5,246 nt of DNA. It comes from Candidatus Kariarchaeota archaeon (GTDB lineage: Archaea; Asgardarchaeota; Heimdallarchaeia; Heimdallarchaeales; Kariarchaeaceae). Each line of letters starts with the position of its first letter. Position 1 is the first letter of the stretch. The stretch spans positions 1 to 5,246 of the forward strand of contig JAEOUB010000284.1 in the NCBI GenBank assembly GCA_016839545.1, given 5' to 3'. Shown piece by piece: positions 1 to 4,757 of this stretch. Position numbers and translations under genes: made by a program. Under the pieces are notes generated by a model, which searched no databases, was not told the DNA's origin, and saw nothing but the letters and a program-made list of their open reading frames with translations.

Positions 1-939
1 AACTCCTACGGATTGGAGCTCAAATCTTTCAATTATCTCAACTCTTGGATTATTCAATTCCAATCGCAGTTTAGTCTGCTCAAGTTGTAAAACATCTTTG
101 TGAAGTTTTACATTCTGATCCATTAACCTCTTTACTTCGGGTTTGACCTCAGATAAAGGCATACCTAGGACGCGTGAAATCTCCATGAGGTTTGTCATAC
201 TACGCGTATGTATATTACGGGCTACGTCCCCAGTCGAGAACTTTACTCTTTTCCCATCTATTTTCTCAAGTGCAATACTTCCAATATCAGCTGTTCTTCT
301 CAAATGTGTTCCACCACAGGCATTGAGATCAATAGATCCTATCTTGACGATGCGATAAAACTGGTGGCCTTTTGGAAGATCCCCCCTGTAATGAAGCTCC
401 TTCATATTGCTGCTATCAATGACTTGGGAAGAGATATCAAGATTCTCAGATATATAGTCATTGGCCTTTAGAAGCCCCTTAGTCAATATTTCAAAATCGA
501 GGTTCTTGTCGAATTCGATTTCAGTCAGCTCAATATCCATCAAAGCCCGACTGGTCTCATACTCGAACTCTTCCCAGAAGACTGCGGAAAGCAGATGCTG
601 AGCACTATGGTTCCGTGTAAGCGACTCCCGTCGATACTGATCAATAAATCCCTCAATAACCATTCCTTCTTCAAGCGAATGTGTGGGAGTCCTTAACCAG
701 ACAGTATCATTTACTTCCTGTACATCCACCACTTGTACCTGGTTGCCGTCGAATGTAAGATAGCCTTGGTCAGCAGGTTGACCTCCACCTTCAGGATAGA
801 AGAGATTGTATTTCAAAACCAAGCCCTCTTTCTCAACCTCCTTGATCTCGGACTGGAATTGGTAGGTATCTGGCATTTCCCAATATCGTTTCATATCAAG
901 AATTGATGCATCGATGGAGTTGCTATGATCTCCGCCCAT
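1..939 (-). CDS. alaX: Alanyl-tRNA editing protein, AlaX long form (3' end cut by window)
   Basis: This is a free-standing editing enzyme that hydrolyses Ser- or Gly-tRNA-Ala in the cytoplasm, related to the editing domain of alanyl-tRNA synthetase. Numbered from the methionine at 894, the protein shows YPEGGGQPADQG (33-44), the zinc motif HSAQH (H96, H100) and CGGTH (C193, H197), which is the complete HxxxH/CxxxH zinc set. After residue 215 comes a KFSTGDVARN stretch and a heptad-like helical segment, as at the start of the C-terminal (DHHA1-type) part of synthetases, so this is the long rather than the short AlaX form. The reading frame runs off the window at base 1, after 313 codons. The start is uncertain: the family N-terminus fits ATG 894 (MKRYWEMPD), but ATG 939 lies 27 bases after a TATA-like box and adds 15 residues. 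I chose 939 as a leaderless start. The gene is divergent from the ACT-like gene. Confidence 0.9.
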   Translation of the reverse strand, partial: MGGDHSNSIDASILDMKRYWEMPDTYQFQSEIKEVEKEGLVLKYNLFYPEGGGQPADQGYLTFDGNQVQVVDVQEVNDTVWLRTPTHSLEEGMVIEGFIDQYRRESLTRNHSAQHLLSAVFWEEFEYETSRALMDIELTEIEFDKNLDFEILTKGLLKANDYISENLDISSQVIDSSNMKELHYRGDLPKGHQFYRIVKIGSIDLNACGGTHLRRTADIGSIALEKIDGKRVKFSTGDVARNIHTRSMTNLMEISRVLGMPLSEVKPEVKRLMDQNVKLHKDVLQLEQTKLRLELNNPRVEIIERFELQSVGV

Positions 940-960
940 CAAGGGTGTCAATCTCAAAAC

Positions 961-971
961 TCTATTTAGAG
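961..971 (-). promoter_or_regulatory. Candidate TATA box for alaX
   Basis: On the minus strand this reads CTCTAAATAGA. Its centre is about 27 bases before ATG 939, the spacing expected between an archaeal TATA box and the transcription start, so the message would be leaderless. There is no Shine-Dalgarno sequence before either 939 or 894. Confidence 0.45.
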
Positions 972-1098
972 GCTCGGATATTCTACGTTGAGAAATAGCT
1001 GGAAACCTCAAAACCCTTGCACTTGACACGATAGAAGTTCAAAATTGACAAGTAATCCTAGAACTATGTTGAAGAAAATAGCTGAAAGAGGGTAACGG

Positions 1099-1106
1099 TT
1101 ATAATA
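1099..1106 (+). promoter_or_regulatory. Candidate TATA box for the ACT-like gene
   Basis: The sequence TTATAATA predicts a transcription start near 1128 and a leader of about 55 bases before ATG 1184. That leader contains the hairpin at 1133-1155 and a Shine-Dalgarno sequence. Apart from this box, the alaX box and the hairpin, the divergent region 940-1183 shows only a loose pair of similar 15-mers. Confidence 0.45.
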
Positions 1107-1132
1107 TCTAATGCCTTACTACCAATTACACC

Positions 1133-1155
1133 GCCTAGGAAGTTATTCCTAAGGC
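1133..1155 (+). promoter_or_regulatory. Leader hairpin or operator before the ACT-like gene
   Basis: The arms GCCTAGGAA (1133-1141) and TTCCTAAGGC (1146-1155) form nine base pairs with one bulged A (1151) and a GTTA loop. It sits just after the predicted transcription start and 28 bases before the ATG. It could act as an RNA hairpin in the leader or as a dyad operator in DNA. There is no T-tract after it, so it is not an evident terminator. Confidence 0.45.
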
Positions 1156-1172
1156 ACGTAAAATTCGCCTAC

Positions 1173-1176
1173 GAGG
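1173..1176 (+). promoter_or_regulatory. Shine-Dalgarno site of the ACT-like gene
   Basis: GAGG lies seven bases before ATG 1184, the normal spacing. It fixes this start and is the clearest ribosome binding site in a window where most starts look leaderless. Confidence 0.6.
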
Positions 1177-1183
1177 AATATTT

Positions 1184-1627
1184 ATGAGTGAAGAAACTGA
1201 AAAACGAGACATTGCTGAGGTTACACTCGCGCAGATGACAACCATCTCTGATTCTGAACCAATCAAGCTTCCAGCCTCTTTCATTGAAGCGCTTCAGCCA
1301 GAAGGCAAGAATCATGCAATCATCATACTGGCACCAAACACGAAGATTATCAGGATTATCCCTACAAATTCCAATTCTGTTGCTAAGATCAACATCAACA
1401 TTGGAAAACTCTCACCTGACTTTTTGAGGCAGATGGGTTCAATCTTCATCCGCTTAGGTATTAAGACACTATACTCCACAGGACTTTGTTTCACTGCAGA
1501 TACCTGTGTGTACGAAGGATACCTTGACTCTACGGAATTAGAGAACGTCTCAACTGAGAAGATACACGAAGAGTTCAAAGCTATTCCTGGAGTCTCAACT
1601 GTCACAATTGACATGTTGACAGTTTAG
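1184..1627 (+). CDS. Small protein with AbrB-like segment and ACT-like domain, putative regulator
   Basis: The 147-residue protein is soluble, with no signal peptide or membrane segment. Residues 27-61 (IKLPASFIEAL, then a strand pair ending IIRIIP) resemble the AbrB/SpoVT type hairpin. Residues 66-147 alternate strand, helix, strand, strand, helix, strand (VAKININIG; a helix over 77-91; LYSTGLCF; CVYEGYLD; a helix near 123-133; VSTVTIDML), which is the order of an ACT ligand-binding domain. Two cysteines (C102, C108) lie in the central strands. ACT domains usually bind amino acids and control metabolic enzymes or transcription. No enzyme domain is present, so a small regulator or sensor is the best guess. 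It is followed after 44 bases by the tandem winged-helix gene on the same strand. The domain calls are from visual pattern only, and the ligand and target are unknown. Confidence 0.7.
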   Translation: MSEETEKRDIAEVTLAQMTTISDSEPIKLPASFIEALQPEGKNHAIIILAPNTKIIRIIPTNSNSVAKININIGKLSPDFLRQMGSIFIRLGIKTLYSTGLCFTADTCVYEGYLDSTELENVSTEKIHEEFKAIPGVSTVTIDMLTV

Positions 1628-1629
1628 AG

Positions 1630-1638
1630 ATATAAGTA
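1630..1638 (+). promoter_or_regulatory. Candidate TATA box for the tandem winged-helix gene
   Basis: ATATAAGTA starts three bases after the stop of the ACT-like gene. It predicts transcription from about 1660, only 12 bases before ATG 1672, and the short leader would include an AGGT (1661-1664) seven bases before the ATG. The gene may therefore have its own promoter as well as readthrough from upstream. Confidence 0.4.
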
Positions 1639-1671
1639 GTGTAGGCGGATTATGGCTTACAGGTAATTGAT

Positions 1672-2442
1672 ATGACACGAGAAAAGAGATCTGCCCTATT
1701 GATGCATCCTGTAAGACGTGATATTTACAAAATTGTCTCTGAGTCCCCTGGTAGTTACTTTTTTGAAATTGCCAGTGCATTAGAATTGCCTCATGGTACA
1801 GTTTCGTGGCACCTGAAGAAACTTGAAGAATCAGGGCTACTGGACACCATGAGATTCGCAGGAAGACGAGTCTTCTTCTCAAAGGCTCTGAGGAGCAAAG
1901 AAGTTGAGAAAGCTTTTGTTGTTTTAAGAAGTGAAGCAACACAGGATGTATTCACGTTTATCCTGAATAACCCAGGATGTTACCAAGCCCAAATTGCAGA
2001 AGCATTGGACCATCACCATGATACCATCAGACACCACATCAAGAGATTGAAAGAGGCAAGATTAGTGGTATCAAACCGAGATGGAAGAACTGTCCATTAT
2101 AATCTTGGTGAGGTAGGCAAACTTATCCTTGATAGCAACACAGAAGTTATTTCCCGAGCTTATGTGGAGTACCTGTTTTCACGGTTGGAGGAAGAGTGTC
2201 TCACACCAGAAGTTGTTGAACAGCGAGAAGGGATGATCACTATAAAGATATCATGCCCTGGAAAAGATGATGCGTATTTTACAATTAATCTCAATGGTTG
2301 GTCATTTTTACCTGATGAAATTGTTGAAGATCGGAGGAATGAGGATGGCGATGTCATTCCCACAATATCTGAAAAAAGACCGAAAGTACAATCTCTAGAT
2401 GATAAAATGAAACGTCCCAAAGTATCAAAAGTAGAAGATTAA
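1672..2442 (+). CDS. Tandem winged-helix transcriptional regulator (ArsR-like)
   Basis: This is a predicted DNA-binding protein of 256 residues with two winged-helix domains in a row. The first (about 6-72) has HPVRRDIYKIV, the recognition helix region LPHGTVSWHLKKLEESGLL, and a wing ending GRRVFFS. The second (about 80-147) has ATQDVFTFILNNPG, DHHHDTIRHHIKRLKEARLV, and a wing RDGRTVHYNL. The two halves share the pattern of a His-rich recognition helix followed by a K-L/R-L-K/E dimer-type helix, consistent with an internal duplication. A C-terminal part (about 150-215) is not recognised, and the last 40 residues are charged and probably disordered. Tandem winged-helix proteins of this kind are common in archaea, and their targets are mostly unknown. 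ATG 1672 is preceded by a weak AGGT. The stop abuts the convergent gene with no gap. Confidence 0.85.
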   Translation: MTREKRSALLMHPVRRDIYKIVSESPGSYFFEIASALELPHGTVSWHLKKLEESGLLDTMRFAGRRVFFSKALRSKEVEKAFVVLRSEATQDVFTFILNNPGCYQAQIAEALDHHHDTIRHHIKRLKEARLVVSNRDGRTVHYNLGEVGKLILDSNTEVISRAYVEYLFSRLEEECLTPEVVEQREGMITIKISCPGKDDAYFTINLNGWSFLPDEIVEDRRNEDGDVIPTISEKRPKVQSLDDKMKRPKVSKVED

Positions 2443-3195
2443 CTATTGCAAAATTGATTTGAGACTCTCTATTACTTCCATATCATTTTCAATTGATTTG
2501 ACAAGAGCTTCTTTCTTTTCCTCATAGGCATCCTTAGTGATCTCTTCGGTCTTGAACCTGATCGTGAGATGCTCGATATTCTTTCGGACATCACCCACAT
2601 TTGACTCCAAATCTTTCTTCCATGTTCTGAGATGACCAAAAATGGTGGATTGCTGCTCCATAAGAAGTGTCAATGCATCATCTGCCCTCCTCTTTGCCTC
2701 CTTAATGGTGTCAGCGCCGATCTCATCATCTTCCTTGAGTCGTTCGATCTTCTTCAGCCGAACCTTTGCATCATGGATCTGATCATTCAGAATTTCGACA
2801 GGTAACTCATCTGGGATATCTGAATATTTCTTGCTTTCCGCGTTGATATCCTTTACCTCTTCTCGCAGTTTGCGAACCTCTGGGACAGCAGCTTCCTCAT
2901 CGATCAATCCTGACTGAAGCCTCTCAAGAAGAACTGTAATTTCATTCTTGATGTTCTCTTTCCTTTGCATGATTATTGATCTTTCAGCACGGGTGGAGAG
3001 TACCTTGTAATATTCATCCTTGTCAAATGGAATTTCCTCCCGAGTAAGTTCAATGGGTTCTTCCTCGATCTCTTGAGGAGTGACAACTTCAATTCTCTCA
3101 GGGACCTCACTCTGAAGATGGTTTCCGCAGAAACGACAGTATTTCCATTTCTCAGATACCTGCTTGTTACAACGTCCACAGACAGGGTTGCTCAT
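2443..3195 (-). CDS. Zinc-ribbon coiled-coil protein of unknown function
   Basis: The 250-residue protein begins with a treble-clef-like zinc ribbon, with cysteines at 6, 9, 20 and 23 (CGRC, ten residues, CRFC). An acidic linker (about 30-60) follows, then a long, strongly charged helical region (about 62-250) of coiled-coil type with few prolines. Two segments share a pattern: about 92-114 (RLQSGLIDEE, later LREEV) and about 213-235 (RFKTEEITKDAYEEKKEAL). This looks like a helix-turn-helix unit repeated near each end. No enzyme motif, signal peptide or membrane segment is visible, so a scaffold or partner-binding role is likely. The frame is open up to ATG 3234, but ATG 3195 is better because it starts just before the zinc ribbon and lies 26 bases after a TATA box that the longer form would place inside the coding region. 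A GGGAGG also occurs 14 or more bases upstream, too far for an ideal Shine-Dalgarno. Confidence 0.8.
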   Translation of the reverse strand: MSNPVCGRCNKQVSEKWKYCRFCGNHLQSEVPERIEVVTPQEIEEEPIELTREEIPFDKDEYYKVLSTRAERSIIMQRKENIKNEITVLLERLQSGLIDEEAAVPEVRKLREEVKDINAESKKYSDIPDELPVEILNDQIHDAKVRLKKIERLKEDDEIGADTIKEAKRRADDALTLLMEQQSTIFGHLRTWKKDLESNVGDVRKNIEHLTIRFKTEEITKDAYEEKKEALVKSIENDMEVIESLKSILQ

Positions 3196-3216
3196 AGGAA
3201 GTCTATACTCCTCCCA

Positions 3217-3225
3217 TATTATAAA
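3217..3225 (-). promoter_or_regulatory. TATA box for the zinc-ribbon coiled-coil gene
   Basis: On the minus strand the bases read TTTATAATA, centred 26 bases before ATG 3195. This supports a leaderless message and the shorter reading frame. Confidence 0.55.
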
Positions 3226-3271
3226 GAATAGCAAACAGTGGTGTAGAATTAAAAGTGATCACCCCCGATTC

Positions 3272-3298
3272 CACGTTTTCACACTAGAGGAAAACGTG
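3272..3298. promoter_or_regulatory. 27-base dyad in divergent promoter region, candidate operator
   Basis: CACGTTTTC (3272-3280) and GAAAACGTG (3290-3298) are perfect inverted 9-base arms around a 9-base centre. The dyad centre (3285) is about 64 bases from the minus-strand TATA box and about 67 from the plus-strand one. A smaller palindrome, GTGATCAC, lies at 3255-3262. The placement suits a shared operator for the two divergent genes, possibly bound by the PadR-like product of one of them. A transcribed hairpin is less likely because the dyad lies upstream of both promoters. Confidence 0.5.
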
Positions 3299-3348
3299 TG
3301 AACAGTGGCTCATTTTACATTTTTCAATTTTAACTCGGTCTCTGTCGC

Positions 3349-3356
3349 TTTAAATA
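3349..3356 (+). promoter_or_regulatory. TATA box for the PadR-like gene
   Basis: TTTAAATA is centred 30 bases before ATG 3383, predicting a leader of only a few bases. This is the main reason for preferring 3383 over the upstream ATG at 3305, whose extra 26 codons would span this promoter. Confidence 0.6.
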
Positions 3357-3382
3357 TCATAAAACGACAAATTAGGATATAC

Positions 3383-3775
3383 ATGGTAGTTAATGCTGTT
3401 GTCCAGACTATCACTTCTGAGGACCACCAAATTACAGTCCTTAACCAACGTGATATCATATTATTGACTCTCGGACTAGTCAACCAACCGCTCACCACCC
3501 AGGAGGCATACACACTCACAAAGAATTTGGTTGATAGATTGTCATCGTATGTTCTATTTCCATTACCTGGTTCTGAGATATTTCAGCAGTTGGTGCAGAA
3601 ATATATTCGCAAAGGGATGATAAGGTCACACTATTCTCTTATCAGAAAGAAGCACGTGATCCAGCTAACAGATCATGGAGAGGGATCAGCAGACTATATC
3701 ATTGACTCATTGATTAATCGAGAAACAGCCCATATTATTGATGAATTCCAAGATCTAATTGATTTATTTTTCTGA
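3383..3775 (+). CDS. PadR-like winged-helix protein, putative transcription regulator
   Basis: The 130-residue protein has the order of a PadR-type winged helix: a first helix (QRDIILLTLGLVNQPLTTQE, 22-41), a second helix ending near residue 53, then FPLPGSEIFQQLVQKYIRKGMI (59-80) in the place of the family's G-x-I-Y-x-x-L-x-x-L recognition helix. A wing follows whose second strand reads HVIQLTDHG (91-99), matching the usual Y-x-L-T-x-x-G. A C-terminal helix (about 103-127) would serve for dimerisation. PadR proteins are DNA-binding repressors or ligand sensors. The similarity here is to the pattern only, so another winged-helix family is possible. An upstream ATG at 3305 would add 26 residues, but a strong TATA box lies between it and 3383. 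The dyad at 3272-3298 is a natural candidate binding site. The metallo-beta-lactamase-like gene follows 45 bases downstream with its own promoter. Confidence 0.65.
   Translation: MVVNAVVQTITSEDHQITVLNQRDIILLTLGLVNQPLTTQEAYTLTKNLVDRLSSYVLFPLPGSEIFQQLVQKYIRKGMIRSHYSLIRKKHVIQLTDHGEGSADYIIDSLINRETAHIIDEFQDLIDLFF
3763..3773 (+). terminator. Possible T-tract terminator of the PadR-like gene
   Basis: TTTATTTTTCT overlaps the last codons of the gene. Archaeal RNA polymerase can stop at T-rich runs without a hairpin, and a separate promoter follows for the next gene. The run also simply encodes Leu-Phe-Phe, so this is tentative. Confidence 0.3.
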
Positions 3776-3791
3776 TACTGAAAATAGATGG

Positions 3792-3799
3792 TTTAAATA
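3792..3799 (+). promoter_or_regulatory. TATA box for the metallo-beta-lactamase-like gene
   Basis: TTTAAATA is centred 25-26 bases before GTG 3821. There is no Shine-Dalgarno sequence, so transcription would begin on or next to the start codon. Confidence 0.6.
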
Positions 3800-3820
3800 A
3801 AGAATAGACCCCTTCTCAAT

Positions 3821-4747
3821 GTGGATTATTACGAATTGATTAAGGATGTCTACAGAATTCAGGCAGGTGTGGGAAGTGACGGTGAAATATTCGGAGGAAT
3901 CCTGCTTAAAGACAATCCTAACATACTCATCGGAGCGTCGGGTGGGACGAAGATGGTCGCTGGACTCGAGTCCGCTCTCAGGGCGTTAAACAACACTTCA
4001 CCTCTACGAGTTTACTTGACTAATTTGACCATACAAGAAATTACCACCGTAGCGTTGATCCAGAAAGCTCTTCCTGAAACTACATTCTATGTCCATGTTG
4101 ACCTTGTAGAACAGTTAAAGAATCCACGTGAAAATTTCCTTCAAGATCATTATGACATAGGTGAGCAAGGATACAAGAGATTGGCGAAAACGTTACCAAG
4201 TGAGTTGGAGAATATTTACGGATACGATAAAACTAGTTCATTTGAAACAGAGAAAACAAAACTCCTGATGGTGCCCTTCTCAGGTCCACATAAAGGGCAT
4301 ACGATGATTTACTCAAGGGACCACAAACTGTTATGTGCTGGATTGTTACTCGGTAGAACATCAGATGCGTATTCATATTTTCTTGATCTAACTGGTTCAT
4401 ACCAGCAGTACTTGAATGGACTCAGTTTTCTAGAAAAGGCAAAATCTGAGATTATTTTCCCAGCATACAATGAACCTGAATTCACCAAATCGTTAGAGTA
4501 CAAATCCAAGAATATACGGGAGGCAATGCAGGACGATATGGACAATTTAGTCTCAATTATTGGTGATAGCAGTAAACCAATAGACAGGATCTGTAGTGAG
4601 TACGTATCTAACTATTCAGAGCGATACCGTACCCCTCCCTATGATATTATCGATTTGCAGTATCTGAAAGTTTCACATCTTCTTCAGGTCCTCACTGATG
4701 AGAAGAAGGTAATACTACAAGAAGATCAATATAGACTTAATAAATAG
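3821..4747 (+). CDS. Metallo-beta-lactamase-fold protein lacking its metal ligands, putative pseudoenzyme
   Basis: The 308-residue protein follows the metallo-beta-lactamase layout. VYRIQAG (10-16) and ILIGASGG (35-42) match the first strands. LTNLTIQEITTV (66-77) lines up with the family's LTHxHxDHxGG, and KALPETTFYVHVDLVEQLKNP (82-102) with the strand and helix that follow it. GPHKGHTMIY (155-164) matches the third motif, LLCAGLLLG (170-178) the fourth, and IIFPAYNEP (211-219) the last. The usual zinc ligands have changed: the four motif-two residues are N68, T70, Q72 and E73, the motif-three His aligns with P156 (a His is displaced to 157), the Asp of GD is L175, and the final His is Y216. 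A hydrolase using the normal di-metal site is therefore unlikely, and a binding or regulatory role is inferred. The C-terminal 85 residues are helical and unassigned. The start is GTG 3821, set by the TATA box. It lies 10 bases before cofD, suggesting co-transcription. Confidence 0.7.
   Translation: MDYYELIKDVYRIQAGVGSDGEIFGGILLKDNPNILIGASGGTKMVAGLESALRALNNTSPLRVYLTNLTIQEITTVALIQKALPETTFYVHVDLVEQLKNPRENFLQDHYDIGEQGYKRLAKTLPSELENIYGYDKTSSFETEKTKLLMVPFSGPHKGHTMIYSRDHKLLCAGLLLGRTSDAYSYFLDLTGSYQQYLNGLSFLEKAKSEIIFPAYNEPEFTKSLEYKSKNIREAMQDDMDNLVSIIGDSSKPIDRICSEYVSNYSERYRTPPYDIIDLQYLKVSHLLQVLTDEKKVILQEDQYRLNK
4729..4734 (+). promoter_or_regulatory. Weak possible TATA element before cofD
   Basis: ATATAG lies 26-27 bases before TTG 4758, within the end of the preceding gene. 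A TTAATAAATA run follows it but is too close to the start for the usual spacing. Transcription through from the upstream gene is at least as likely. Confidence 0.25.
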
Positions 4748-4757
4748 CCATATCAGT

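Noticed and set aside
143..471. Plus-strand reading frames of 71 and 87 codons.
   Set aside because: They are antisense to the zinc-motif part of alaX, whose frame is continuous and conserved.
1022..1052. Two TTGACA sequences resembling a bacterial -35 box.
   Set aside because: There is no suitable -10 partner, and the window has archaeal promoters.
1111..1137. Minus-strand sequence that looks like a tRNA D-arm (AATTGGTAGTAAGGC).
   Set aside because: No matching T-arm, anticodon arm or acceptor stem could be found around it.
1312..1942. Minus-strand reading frames opposite the ACT-like and winged-helix genes.
   Set aside because: They are shadows of the coding strands, with no recognisable domain and no promoter or ribosome binding site.
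3234..3308. Direct repeat AACAGTGG at 3234-3241 and 3301-3308.
   Set aside because: An 8-base match over this distance is not rare enough by chance, and it does not align with either TATA box.
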